DNA of 64,000 bases from Arcticibacter tournemirensis (GCF_006716645.1 NZ_VFPL01000001.1:4960001-5024000); one strand, 5' to 3'. Counted from the first letter of the stretch, positions 28,301 through 36,038 are shown. Numbers and translations: made by a program. Notes: generated from the letters alone by a model not told the origin.

Positions 28301-28860
28301 TGGGCATCATTCGCGATGATCACCTTCTCTTCAAAGCCGATCATCCTGAACCTGATTATATCCCCCTTGTCGGCCGCTATTGTAAACCGGCCGTTTTCGT
28401 CGGCAGCCACAGATTTATCCTTGGTAACGTTTATCACTACGACACCCGGTAGAGGTGCTTTTTTTTCGTCGGTTACAAATCCCGTTAATGTAAACGCTCT
28501 TTTCTTTTCCTTCACTACCACGATCCTGTCACTTATCACATACATCAGATCACGGTTTTCAAAACACCGGTCGAGTGCCTCAAAAAGATTCACATCCTGT
28601 AAATGAAGGCTTACAGTGCCCGACCGTTTAATGAGATCTTCATCATAGATAAAATCGTACCCCGACTGCTTTTTTATCTCCGAAAAGATTGCCTTCAATG
28701 GAGCGTTCTGCTTGTTTAAATTAATTTTCTGCGCAAAAGAACCTGCGCTCACAGACATAACAAATGCTAAAAGTAAGAGAGTAGTTATTTTCATAACTAA
28801 TAGCAGTTTTGGTGGCAGCCAAAGTTTTGGCATACCAGTGAGAATAGCATATAAATGCAT
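25387..28860 (-). CDS. SusC/RagA-family TonB-linked outer-membrane protein with STN signalling domain
   Basis: A 1157-residue receptor. The signal region (PKLWLPPKLLLVMKITTLL ... SFAQ) is typical of this subfamily. Residues about 45-115 form an STN (secretin/TonB N-terminal) domain, used for signalling to FecR. Then come a carboxypeptidase-like beta domain (about 118-205), a plug with SVLKGPSASALYGARAANG, and a barrel ending in WGVNVNFKF. It imports oligosaccharides with SusD using TonB energy. Regulated by the adjacent fecR and ECF sigma genes, 217 bp upstream. Start chosen at 28860; an internal ATG at residue 10 is possible. Confidence 0.96.
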   Translation of the reverse strand: MHLYAILTGMPKLWLPPKLLLVMKITTLLLLAFVMSVSAGSFAQKINLNKQNAPLKAIFSEIKKQSGYDFIYDEDLIKRSGTVSLHLQDVNLFEALDRCFENRDLMYVISDRIVVVKEKKRAFTLTGFVTDEKKAPLPGVVVINVTKDKSVAADENGRFTIAADKGDIIRFRMIGFEEKVIIANDAQNNITVILKEAPVQLQTTVVTALGIKREERSLGYSVSEIDGEALVKARETNVINSLAGTTPGLIINSTASGPTGSSRVIIRGNTTVTGNNQPLYVVDGIPIDNSNYGGTGSGMYAQGYDFGDAISAINPDDIDKISVLKGPSASALYGARAANGVILITTKKAQGGKDLGIEVNSTTTFENQLTSFDGYQYQYGQGRNQTINTSADQARTSMFNNFGARLDPDLMVISYDGVYRPYQKVEDNIGGFFRTGTTTTNTVSLSSATEKSSFRFSASDLRNSDIIPESGLRRNSFTFNGTSKFGSKISLEARAFYMNEDVDNRPALADDPGNIGNAFIGLANNVDQAWFAKTYKNPDGSYIEWGGGQYRLNPYWVINEMKNETTKNRLLGAFQLNYAVTKWLNFQGRASTDLTYIEFEKFSPRTTPGFITGALDQINRKHVTTEADVLVTAEKQVSPSLYLAARLGGSISRVHNKADNMQFTNLTVPDAISPTSFTDKNIIPVPYRKHLNSVYGLFSAGYKSYLYLDGTIRQDSYSTLSKSYVYPSLSSSFVFSDAFKLSKNILTMGKVRAAISEVASDTDPYLLNLYYNVNPFSFNGISYGGLSTDVMANANLRPTRTRSWEVGTELKFFNNRLGADITYYSQRSRDQINRVPLPLSSGFSAQTINAGVVTNKGVEVLLTGGLIAKKDFHWDVSINFARNINKVESLAEGVPFLTLSEARWMSVAVIAKPGEDYGSILAFGYQKDPDGNLILDPTTLLPLQSEERQVVGKGIFNWTGGVSNTIYFKNFRLSALIDVKQGADLFSMTNLFAANRGSLNTTLEGRAEWIESEELRQAGGYTAQQWAAMGNVRGLVPKGVVKNANGEYIPNTKAVDPSVYWSQILASGGVAIPYIYDGSYVKMREITLGYTIPSKVTARWGVKDVQIALVSRNPFIIYKDVPNVDPDSNYNNGNGQGLEYGSLPTRRSWGVNVNFKF

Positions 28861-28944
28861 ACTTTTGTACCGTTTGGGTTAATACCTTGATTAATAGCAC
28901 ATTTTTCTCCAGGTTAAACCGGAAACGGGTTACTCAAACGTCCA

Positions 28945-28971
28945 CGTAAGGGTGTTACCAGCACCTTTACG
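28945..28971 (-). promoter_or_regulatory. Hairpin in the susC leader region
   Basis: CGTAAGGGTG (28945-28954) and CACCTTTACG (28962-28971) pair in 9 of 10 positions with a 7-nt loop, in the fecR-susC gap. In susC sense there is no T-run after it, so it is not an obvious terminator; it could be a leader structure or an operator. Confidence 0.4.
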
Positions 28972-29077
28972 TTTCTTTCCGGCCCCGTAATGATTAGTTT
29001 TTTAACATCGTAGAATTTCCATCATTACTTCCATTTTTTAAGTGATTAATTTCCTGTTTAACTTTCTTCATCAGACT

Positions 29078-30265
29078 CTATCTTGTAACGGTAATTTTCC
29101 TGCCCTCAATCCTGAATTTTACTTTCCCGGTAAGTTCTATAGCTTGCAGCACCACCGACACATCATTTGAACGCGACACATAGCCGCCAATCATGATATT
29201 GTCGGGCAAACGCTCGTACACTACCTCTACATTATACCATCTGGCAATCTGCCGCATCGTTGTTTGAAGGTCCTGATCTTCGAAAATAAAGTCTCCGTTT
29301 TTCCATGCTACAGCCTGTGAGGTATTTACTTCTGACACGTTTATCACATTGTTCTCAAAGGATGCTTCTTCTCCCGGCCGGAGCACGACACGACCACGGT
29401 TTCCTGCAGCTTTTACAGCAACAGCCCCTTCAAGCAAAGTAGTTTTTATTACCTTCTCTTCCGGGTATGCATTAATATTAAAATGTGTCCCCAGTACTTC
29501 AACCAACTGCCCTCCGGCTTTTACTATAAATGGCACCCTCGCCTGATTTCCTTGCGTATTTGCCCCTGTGGTCTTATATCTCTTTGCAATTTCAAAATAC
29601 GCCTCCCCCGTCATTTCTATTCTCCGTTCATTCTCGTCGAAAACGGTTGGATATGTGAGACTTGAAGCAGCGTTTAACCATACCTTCGATCCGTCAGGAA
29701 GAATAACCTGCCACTGTCCTCCCCGGGGTGTGGAAATTGTATTATACACATTGGCTGTCTTGGGGAGGCCTTGCTGGCCCTCTTTCACTTCCTGTACCTC
29801 GCACACGATCTGGCCTTCTCTGCTCTTCCGTATCTTAATGCCGTTATCATAAGCAAGATCGCCTTCCGAAGCATCGTCAAGGCTGATCTCTCTCCCATTG
29901 GCAAGAGTAAGTGTTGCTTTGTTTCCACCAGGAAGAATCTTCCGTCCTGTATGCTGAACAGCTTTTTTATCCTGCCCGTAATGTTCAATATTTCTATCAA
30001 AAAAGAAGTAAAAGCCAAGGCTCAATACGAGCAGTATGGAAGCAGCGGCAGCAATCTGCAGACGTAGCATTTTTCTTTTGCCACCGGTGTCGCCATTTCC
30101 CTTCCGCTGCAAACGAATTTCCTCATCCATATCCTCTTCCATCAGGCAGTCAAGCTCATCCAGGCTTAAAAGGGTAAAGAGAGATCTTAGTTCTTCTTCC
30201 GAAGCCTGCCCGCTCTTATATCTCTTAATCAGTCTTTTCTTATGTTGTTCCTCGCTCTCAGACAT
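29078..30265 (-). CDS. FecR-family anti-sigma factor
   Basis: A 395-residue inner-membrane protein. Cytoplasmic N-terminus (about 1-85, KRYKSGQASEEELRSLF), one transmembrane helix near residues 86-108 (ASILLVLSLGFYFFF), and a periplasmic FecR domain with NTISTPRGGQWQVILPDGSKV and WLNAASSLTYP, ending in a DUF4974-like domain. It receives the signal from the STN domain of the SusC protein and releases the ECF sigma factor. The gap to the sigma gene is 104 bp. Confidence 0.95.
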   Translation of the reverse strand: MSESEEQHKKRLIKRYKSGQASEEELRSLFTLLSLDELDCLMEEDMDEEIRLQRKGNGDTGGKRKMLRLQIAAAASILLVLSLGFYFFFDRNIEHYGQDKKAVQHTGRKILPGGNKATLTLANGREISLDDASEGDLAYDNGIKIRKSREGQIVCEVQEVKEGQQGLPKTANVYNTISTPRGGQWQVILPDGSKVWLNAASSLTYPTVFDENERRIEMTGEAYFEIAKRYKTTGANTQGNQARVPFIVKAGGQLVEVLGTHFNINAYPEEKVIKTTLLEGAVAVKAAGNRGRVVLRPGEEASFENNVINVSEVNTSQAVAWKNGDFIFEDQDLQTTMRQIARWYNVEVVYERLPDNIMIGGYVSRSNDVSVVLQAIELTGKVKFRIEGRKITVTR

Positions 30266-30369
30266 CCTTTTAATCTGTTTTATATCTGTATGTCGATTAA
30301 TGAGGCAGAAAGGGTACCCCTATGTTAAATTAATTTTAACATAGAAAGAACAACCTGTTAATAAAGAGA

Positions 30370-30960
30370 TTATAACTGCGATGAAAGAAGGATCAGAAGA
30401 AGGGTAAAGGAGATTCCAAGTTCATTTTCAGCAGCTTCTTTAAGGATTTTCATCGACCGCACCATATGTTTCTTTATAGCATTCCGGGTAACCCCCAGCT
30501 CTGAAGCCGCTTCTTCATAGCTTTTTGACTGCTGACGGCAAAGGTTAAAAACATGCTGCGTCTGAGGAGGCATACGCAGGAGCACCTTTTCGATAAAATT
30601 CATATACTCCTCCAGCTGATAAGCGCTATCCAAGCGATCATTATCGGAAGGATAATTCTGGAGTATGATATTCATGGCAGATTGTTCCGTGGCCGCTCTT
30701 TTTAAAAAATCAAGCGATTGCCGCTTCGCAATGGTAAAGACCCATGCACTGAAATCCAGCACAGACGACATCTGTTCCCTCTGCTCCCATATTTTTACAA
30801 ATACATTCTGGCAAATATCATCGGAAAGCTCTGACGACCTTAAATACTTTCGGATGAAAGAGTAAACCGAAGGAGAATAGTGTTCGTACAATATTCTAAA
30901 AGCATCAGGATCTCCTGTTGATACTCGTTTTAAGAGTCCGAATTCATCCTTATGCCTCAT
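30370..30960 (-). CDS. ECF RNA polymerase sigma factor
   Basis: A 196-residue sigma-70 family protein. Region 2 has YEHYSPSVYSFIRKYLRS and DDICQNVFVKIWEQRE; region 4 has SYEEAASELGVTRNAIKKH, the -35 recognition helix. It belongs to the Bacteroidota group paired with FecR and SusC. Expected targets are the susC operon and perhaps its own promoter. A hydrophobic C-terminal tail (FTLLLILLSSQL) is short and common in this group. Confidence 0.95.
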   Translation of the reverse strand: MRHKDEFGLLKRVSTGDPDAFRILYEHYSPSVYSFIRKYLRSSELSDDICQNVFVKIWEQREQMSSVLDFSAWVFTIAKRQSLDFLKRAATEQSAMNIILQNYPSDNDRLDSAYQLEEYMNFIEKVLLRMPPQTQHVFNLCRQQSKSYEEAASELGVTRNAIKKHMVRSMKILKEAAENELGISFTLLLILLSSQL

Positions 30961-31188
30961 TTTATCTATTTTTAATGAGTGTTTGTGATTATTTACTAAA
31001 AATACGAATATGAGAACTGGTAATAAAGAATTATTTCAATAAATAAGCCTTTTTTTACCTTTAACATTACTCCGCTTAATCTTTATCCCCGGTTAAAAAT
31101 CCACAAAGCACCTGTAGTACCGGTATGTTGTGCTTGCCTGAACAAACATAGAACGTGTTTTCGCAAAATCCTAACGATCGAAGCCTTA

Positions 31189-31221
31189 TGACACACTTTG
31201 AAATGCTTTGACACACTTTGA
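31189..31221. repeat. Two 13-bp direct repeats, 20 bp apart
   Basis: TGACACACTTTGA occurs at 31189-31201 and 31209-31221, start to start exactly 20 bp, about two helical turns, as expected for paired protein-binding sites on one DNA face. Confidence 0.6.
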
Positions 31222-31345
31222 CAGTGTTCTTGTCCACCACACAAACCGTTAACAGAATGTCCCAACCACACAGGTTTCAAAGACAAAGCTTATACAGAAC
31301 GAAAACGCTTGCTGACCGTCGTTTTACCGTCGGTTTATTTACACC

Positions 31346-31433
31346 CTGTCGAACAGCTGACGAGCAACTGACGAGCAAATAGCGTCGAACTGACGAAGAG
31401 CTGACGAGCAATCGACAAGGAGTTGACGAACAC
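31346..31433. repeat. 11-bp-periodic degenerate tandem array
   Basis: Eight 11-bp units in register: three copies of CTGACGAGCAA plus variants CTGTCGAACAG, ATAGCGTCGAA, CTGACGAAGAG, TCGACAAGGAG and TTGACGAACAC. Related GACGAG/GACAAG words continue out of phase to about 31455. The period differs from the 7-nt arrays elsewhere in the window. Confidence 0.65.
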
Positions 31434-31574
31434 GCAGCGACAAGGAGACGAGCGAAAAACGAGTTAGAAACAAATGAAAAACGAACCGGGTCAAAGATTC
31501 TGTCCGTTCCTAAGCTATATTTTCTAATTCGTCTTAAAATTTTAGATTTATTGCGAATCAATAAAATCAAAAAA

Positions 31575-33275
31575 GTGAAAAAAATTTTCCTTTCTCTGCT
31601 TCTTACTTGTTCGGTTTTTTTATCTAAAGCGCAGAATTATCTGCCTTTCAACTGGAAAATCAGTTTTAATGATACGACGTTGTCGGCTTCTTCAAAAGGT
31701 TCCACCTCTACATGGAAAGACGTTAATCTGCAACTTTCGTGGGAACGGCAGGGCTATTTTAATCGTCTTGGGAAGTGCGCACTCGTTACCGATTTCGATT
31801 TGCAGGGTTGGGATTCAACGACTATCCTTGAACTAAATATTTCCCTGCAGTGTCACGTTCATCAAATTTTCATGAACGGTAAATATATCGGAGGAAATAT
31901 CGCGAACCAATTCTGGACAAACAAAGGTGCTAAATCTACCTTTTCCATTCCTCCCAGTGTGCTTCGCCGAACAAAAAACCGGATTATTATAATTGCTTCC
32001 GATTTATCTTATACCGGGGGTAAAAGTTATAATTACGTCAGCCTTACTTCGCCAAAAAGCCTGGACAATTCTAACATAAATATCCATATTACAAATGCTG
32101 ATCATCTTTTCAGTGATGTCCCAAGGCATGACGAGTTACAGGTACGATACATGAGCAAGACACCTGGAACTATCAGCACAACGATAGTAAATGATTTTCA
32201 CGATACCATATATACCGAAACAACAGGCATAGATGCAGGGCATGGCGTTTTAAAAATCAAGGTTCCCGAAGCACTTAAACCCGGTTTCTATGAAATTACT
32301 ACTGTCATGAAAAATGATGGTTATTGTGGCGATGTAAGCTGGTTAACACTATCCCCGGAAAAAATAAGCTGTTCGCGTGAACCTGTCGCAGATCTTCAGA
32401 AATACTGGGATGAAGCATATACCGAACTTAGCAATATTTTACCCGATTACAAGTTGATTCCAAATGACAGCTTAAGCAACGAACGCAGAAACGCCTATAT
32501 TTTAGAATTCAGATCGATTGGCAATGTTAAAATCCGTGGATATTATTTTGTTCCAAAGAAGCCGGGAAATTATCCCGTGATCTTGCATCTTCCGGGATAT
32601 GGCTATGGTTTTCAAAATCTGGAACCATTCATAAACCAAAAGGAGCCTATTGCCGAACTCGCTTTATGCATTCGCGGCCATGGTATAAGTACTGACGACT
32701 TTAACCCCGGTTTTGATATTCCGGGCATGTGGGGCTACGAATTTTGCGATCGTTATAAAAATGCTTACCGCGGTGCGTACATGGATTGTGTACGGGCAAT
32801 AGACTTTTTAAGGAGCAGAACAGAAATAGATACTACAAAAGTTGGAGTCACCGGAGGAAGCCAGGGAGGGGGATTAGCGCTGGCCACGGCTGCATTGTGT
32901 AAAGAAAAAGTTCAGGCATGTGCTTTCTTTGATCCGTTTCCGGCGGACATCCGCCACCAGATAAAAATCAGAACTTTAATGAACATTGAAATTGCAAAGA
33001 TGCTTAATTATTATAAAAACCAGTGTTCTGTAGCAGACGTCCTCGCGGTGCAGGAATATATTGATACAAGGATGTTAGCCAGTTGGATCACATCTAAAGT
33101 GTATTTCGCAACCGCTTTATTCGACGACGATTGCCCACCACACGTCGGGTTCGCTGCGTACAACAATATCCATTCAGAAAAAAAGTATAAGATTTATCCA
33201 AATGACAGTCATTTGGGCGAGTCAGGTTATCCGAAAGTATTTATGAGCTTCTTTAAAGAGGAATTCGAATTTTAA
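31575..33275 (+). CDS. Secreted CE7-like acetyl esterase with N-terminal beta-sandwich
   Basis: 566 residues from a GTG at 31575, which opens an ideal signal peptide (VKKIFLSLLLTCSVFLSKAQ); no ATG fits, and a TTG at 31551 would only add eight basic residues. Residues about 20-160 resemble a jelly-roll of the GH2 sugar-binding type (FMNGKYIGGN). From about residue 265 there is an acetyl-xylan-esterase-type (CE7) alpha/beta hydrolase: oxyanion LPGYGYG, nucleophile GGSQGGG (Ser429), Asp in LFDDDCPP and His in DSHLGE. It probably deacetylates a polysaccharide or oligosaccharide. Stands alone, upstream of the insertion sequence. Confidence 0.85.
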   Translation: MKKIFLSLLLTCSVFLSKAQNYLPFNWKISFNDTTLSASSKGSTSTWKDVNLQLSWERQGYFNRLGKCALVTDFDLQGWDSTTILELNISLQCHVHQIFMNGKYIGGNIANQFWTNKGAKSTFSIPPSVLRRTKNRIIIIASDLSYTGGKSYNYVSLTSPKSLDNSNINIHITNADHLFSDVPRHDELQVRYMSKTPGTISTTIVNDFHDTIYTETTGIDAGHGVLKIKVPEALKPGFYEITTVMKNDGYCGDVSWLTLSPEKISCSREPVADLQKYWDEAYTELSNILPDYKLIPNDSLSNERRNAYILEFRSIGNVKIRGYYFVPKKPGNYPVILHLPGYGYGFQNLEPFINQKEPIAELALCIRGHGISTDDFNPGFDIPGMWGYEFCDRYKNAYRGAYMDCVRAIDFLRSRTEIDTTKVGVTGGSQGGGLALATAALCKEKVQACAFFDPFPADIRHQIKIRTLMNIEIAKMLNYYKNQCSVADVLAVQEYIDTRMLASWITSKVYFATALFDDDCPPHVGFAAYNNIHSEKKYKIYPNDSHLGESGYPKVFMSFFKEEFEF

Positions 33276-33365
33276 GAGAAAAAGCAGATGAGGACTATTC
33301 TTTCTGTTTAAACATAGCCGCTCTAAAACTTTTGGAATCCAGGATTAAGAAACTTTAAAAACTCG

Positions 33366-33372
33366 GAACTTT
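33366..33372. repeat. Target-site duplication, left copy
   Basis: GAACTTT immediately before the left inverted repeat; identical to 34816-34822. Confidence 0.8.
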
Positions 33373-33452
33373 GGATCAAGCGGAATACTTGGGGGATACA
33401 ATGAAAAGTTGTTTTTTTGCGGAGAGTTAATAACACGTAAAAAGAGTAACCC

Positions 33453-33806
33453 TTGCAAGATCCATACTTACAGTTAGCGAGCATATTATTACCGAAAGGC
33501 ATCTTAGAATTTTTTGAATTAACACAGGTGCTTCAAAGTGAAGCAGGCCTGCATATATATCTTGAAGAGAAGAATATCCTTCCCCAGGAATATCACAACC
33601 AGAAGTTGGAATCCAAGGGGTTCATGCCCGAAATCACCATTCAGGACTTTCCTATCCGGGGCCAGAAGGTAAACTTGTGTATAAAACGGCGCAGATGGGA
33701 AGTAGCAGATAAAGGGACTATAGTAACCAGAGACTGGGATTTAGTACAGAAAGGAGCGCGGATGACCACAGAATTCGCCGCTTTTTTAAAAGGAATATTT
33801 GGATAA
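33453..33806 (+). CDS. ISAon1-type transposase N-terminal region protein
   Basis: A 117-residue protein opening at TTG 33453, with no ATG alternative. It contains PKGILEFFELTQV, IYLEEKNILPQEY, the IQDFPIRGQKV segment and the end MTTEFAAFLKGIFG, as in N-terminal region proteins of ISAon1 elements. It likely holds the DNA-binding part. Its stop codon overlaps the start of the catalytic ORF (TTGGATAA at 33799-33806), suggesting coupled translation. Confidence 0.9.
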   Translation: MQDPYLQLASILLPKGILEFFELTQVLQSEAGLHIYLEEKNILPQEYHNQKLESKGFMPEITIQDFPIRGQKVNLCIKRRRWEVADKGTIVTRDWDLVQKGARMTTEFAAFLKGIFG

Positions 33807-34782
33807 TTATCCGGTAAGCTGTCATCAACTGGGACACTATTTTAGGATTGACGGTAAACAGTTACAGGAACAATATAAAGATCATATCAGTACATTCCAT
33901 CAGTGGGAACAGAAAGATCATGCTGCCGAATGGATGGTATTCCCGGCCAACATGGGAGAATACCTCAGTATAGATGAAACGGCCCTCTCTGGCGGAGAAT
34001 TGTATACTATAATCACTAATAAGGCTGCAAGAGGGAGAAAAGGGAGCATTGTAGCCATGCTGAAAGGCACTCAGGCCGATCAGATCATTGCAGTTTTAGA
34101 GCGTATATCATTCCGCCTGAGAAAAAAAGTAAAAGAAGTAACCCTGGATATGGCTGCAAATATGGCCAAAGCTATCCGAAGATGCTTTCCATCTGCCCGC
34201 CGGGTCATTGACCGGTTCCATGTACAAAAGCTTGCCAGCGATGCTGTTCAGGAGCTCAGGATCAGATACCGGTGGGAAGCTTTGGAAGAGGAGAACGGAC
34301 GGATTGCCCAGGCCAGGAAAACCAAACAAAGCTATCAGCCTGAGGTGCTTCCTAATGGCGATACCCTCAAGCAGCTCCTGGCCCGAAGCAGATATCTGCT
34401 CTTTAAACACGAAAGCAAATGGACTCCATCACAAAAAGAACGTGCAGACATCCTATTCCCCCGCTATCCCCTGTTATATAAAGCCTATCAGTTAGCCCTC
34501 AGGTTAAGTAATATCTTTACCATCTGTAAGAGCAAGACACAGGCTTTTAAAAGACTGGCCATGTGGTATAATGATGTGGAAGCTTCTGCTATTGATTCTT
34601 TCAGCACAGTAGCCAGATCGGTACAAAGCCATTACGAATATATCCTGAACTTCTTTGACAACAGAAGTACCAACGCCGCCGCTGAATCTTTCAATGCCAA
34701 GATCAAGGCTTTCAGAGCTACCTCCAGAGGCGTTAGAGATACTGCTTTCTTCTTATTCCGTCTTGCTAATATTTATGCTTAA
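33799..34782 (+). CDS. ISAon1-type DDE transposase
   Basis: A 327-residue catalytic protein starting at TTG 33799, 8 bp inside orfA in the +1 frame relative to it. The DDE triad candidates are Asp in SIDETALS, Asp in TLDMAANMAK and Glu in NAAAESFNAKIKAFR; ANMGEYLSIDETAL and VIDRFHVQKLA are family blocks. The order orfA then orfB is normal for this group. Translation may use reinitiation at the stop/start overlap; a -1 slip would not give the right frame. Confidence 0.92.
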   Translation: MDNYPVSCHQLGHYFRIDGKQLQEQYKDHISTFHQWEQKDHAAEWMVFPANMGEYLSIDETALSGGELYTIITNKAARGRKGSIVAMLKGTQADQIIAVLERISFRLRKKVKEVTLDMAANMAKAIRRCFPSARRVIDRFHVQKLASDAVQELRIRYRWEALEEENGRIAQARKTKQSYQPEVLPNGDTLKQLLARSRYLLFKHESKWTPSQKERADILFPRYPLLYKAYQLALRLSNIFTICKSKTQAFKRLAMWYNDVEASAIDSFSTVARSVQSHYEYILNFFDNRSTNAAAESFNAKIKAFRATSRGVRDTAFFLFRLANIYA

Positions 34783-34815
34783 TAAAGCCTTCCCCCCAGG
34801 AATTCCGCCTGATCC

Positions 34816-34822
34816 GAACTTT
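34816..34822. repeat. Target-site duplication, right copy
   Basis: GAACTTT directly after the right inverted repeat; see the left copy at 33366-33372. Confidence 0.8.
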
Positions 34823-34872
34823 ACGGGTCGATCCTTTTTTTTCCTCCGCGGATCCCCACCAATTTTCGCCCA

Positions 34873-34906
34873 CAAAAAAAGCCGCTAAGATCTCTCTTGC
34901 GGCTTT
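34873..34906 (-). terminator. Terminator of tRNA-Asn
   Basis: AAAGCCGC (34878-34885) pairs with GCGGCTTT (34899-34906); on the minus strand a 7-nt T-run follows. It lies 8 bp beyond the tRNA 3' end. Confidence 0.85.
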
Positions 34907-34914
34907 CCTTTGGG

Positions 34915-34988
34915 CTCCTGAGGCTGGGCTCGAACCAGCGACCCTCTGATTAACAGTCAGATGCTCTAACCGGCTGAGCTACTCAGGA
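34915..34988 (-). tRNA. tRNA-Asn (anticodon GUU)
   Basis: 74-nt cloverleaf on the minus strand: acceptor TCCTGAG/CTCAGGA with discriminator G, D stem GCTC/GAGC, anticodon stem TCTGA/TCAGA with loop CTGTTAA (anticodon GTT), T arm GCTGG-TTCGAGC-CCAGC. CCA not encoded. Confidence 0.96.
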
Positions 34989-35120
34989 GTAAATTAACCC
35001 GGTTATTTGTGCTTTGCTGCCCCTTTTTAGTTTTGCAGCGCTGCTGTGTTTTGGGACTGCAATATTCGGGAATTAAATTTATTTATGCAATATTTGCTGA
35101 AAGATTTTTTTAAAAAATTT

Positions 35121-36038
35121 ATGAGCTTAGTAATTACCGGTACTGTAGCCTTCGATGCTATAGAAACACCTTTCGGGAAAACAGATAAAATAGTGGGCGG
35201 AGCTGCAACTTATGCGGGGCTCGCTGCGTCGTATTTCTATGAAAAAGTAAAAATCGTTGGCGTTGTCGGCGACGATTTCCAGGAGAAAGACATAAATGTA
35301 TTAAGGAGCCACGGAATTGATGTGGAAGGGCTGCAGGTGAAGGAAGGCGAAAAATCCTTCTTCTGGGCGGGGAAATACCATATCGACATGAACAGCAGGG
35401 ATACCTTGGTAACTGAATTGAACGTTCTGGCCGATTTCGATCCCCTAATCCCTGAATCGTACCAGGACTGTGAATATCTCCTGCTCGGCAACTTAACACC
35501 ACAAATTCAGCAAACAACCATTCAGCGAATCAAGGAGAAGCCTAAACTTATTGTGCTCGATACCATGAATTTCTGGATGGACGTTGCTCTCTCCGATTTG
35601 CTCGATACGCTTAAGATGGTCGATGTATTAACGATAAACGATGCAGAGGCGAGGCAACTTTCGGGCGAATATTCACTGGTAAATGCAGCTCGAAAGATCT
35701 TAACGATGGGGCCTAAGTATCTGATCATTAAAAAAGGTGAACATGGCGCCTTGTTGTTTGGCGACGACCAGATCTTTTCTGCACCGGCTTTACCGTTGGC
35801 CGATGTGTTCGATCCTACCGGCGCTGGTGATACTTTTGCAGGAGGATTTATCGGATACCTTGCCAGGGTAGGCACTATAAATTTCAACAATATGAAAAAC
35901 GCGATTATTTATGGATCAGCTCTTGCATCGTTCTGCGTTGAAAAGTTCGGAACTGAGGGACTGAAGGACTTAAGCGAGGAAAAAATTGCTGCCAGAGTAC
36001 GCGAGTTTATCAAGCTGAGCAGCTTCGTAATTGAATAA
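35121..36038 (+). CDS. PfkB-family sugar/nucleoside kinase
   Basis: 305 residues from the ATG at 35121 (MSLVITGTVAFDAIETPFG). A longer in-frame start at 35046 or 35085 lies upstream of or across a candidate -7 box (AATATTTG, 35089-35096) and adds non-homologous sequence. It has the ribokinase fold with GGAATYAGLAASYF near the N-terminus and DPTGAGDTFAGGF, with its catalytic Asp, in the C-terminal half. PfkB enzymes phosphorylate ribose, fructose-type sugars or adenosine; the substrate is not predictable. Monocistronic, ending in a hairpin. Confidence 0.92.
   Translation: MSLVITGTVAFDAIETPFGKTDKIVGGAATYAGLAASYFYEKVKIVGVVGDDFQEKDINVLRSHGIDVEGLQVKEGEKSFFWAGKYHIDMNSRDTLVTELNVLADFDPLIPESYQDCEYLLLGNLTPQIQQTTIQRIKEKPKLIVLDTMNFWMDVALSDLLDTLKMVDVLTINDAEARQLSGEYSLVNAARKILTMGPKYLIIKKGEHGALLFGDDQIFSAPALPLADVFDPTGAGDTFAGGFIGYLARVGTINFNNMKNAIIYGSALASFCVEKFGTEGLKDLSEEKIAARVREFIKLSSFVIE

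Larger units (their letters stand above)
30961..31574. other. 614-bp intergenic region between the ECF sigma and esterase genes
   Basis: No convincing gene. It holds a pair of 13-bp direct repeats (31189-31221) and an 11-bp-periodic array (31346-31433). Short minus-strand ORFs here are Ser/Arg-rich products of the repeat and are not supported. Confidence 0.6.
33373..34815 (+). mobile_element. ISAon1-type insertion sequence, complete (1443 bp)
   Basis: Bounded by 24-bp imperfect inverted repeats (33373-33396 GGATCAAGCGGAATACTTGG... and 34792-34815, matching in 20 of 24 positions) and flanked by the 7-bp direct repeat GAACTTT. It carries two overlapping ORFs of the ISAon1 type (N-terminal region protein and DDE transposase), both intact. 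The site is intergenic, 90 bp after the esterase gene and upstream of tRNA-Asn. Intact ORFs and an exact target duplication point to a fairly recent insertion. Confidence 0.92.

Noticed and set aside
31277-31570. Minus-strand ORF of 97 residues rich in Ser and Arg
   Set aside because: Produced by the 11-bp array; no start context, no domain, and it runs into the esterase promoter region.
33799-33806. Programmed -1 frameshift in the insertion sequence
   Set aside because: orfB is in the +1 frame relative to orfA, and no slippery heptamer is seen at the junction; the TTGGATAA overlap fits reinitiation better.
34915-34988. tRNA-Asn as an integration site (attB) for an island
   Set aside because: No integrase and no duplicated tRNA 3' end is present; the only mobile element has its own IS ends 93 bp away.
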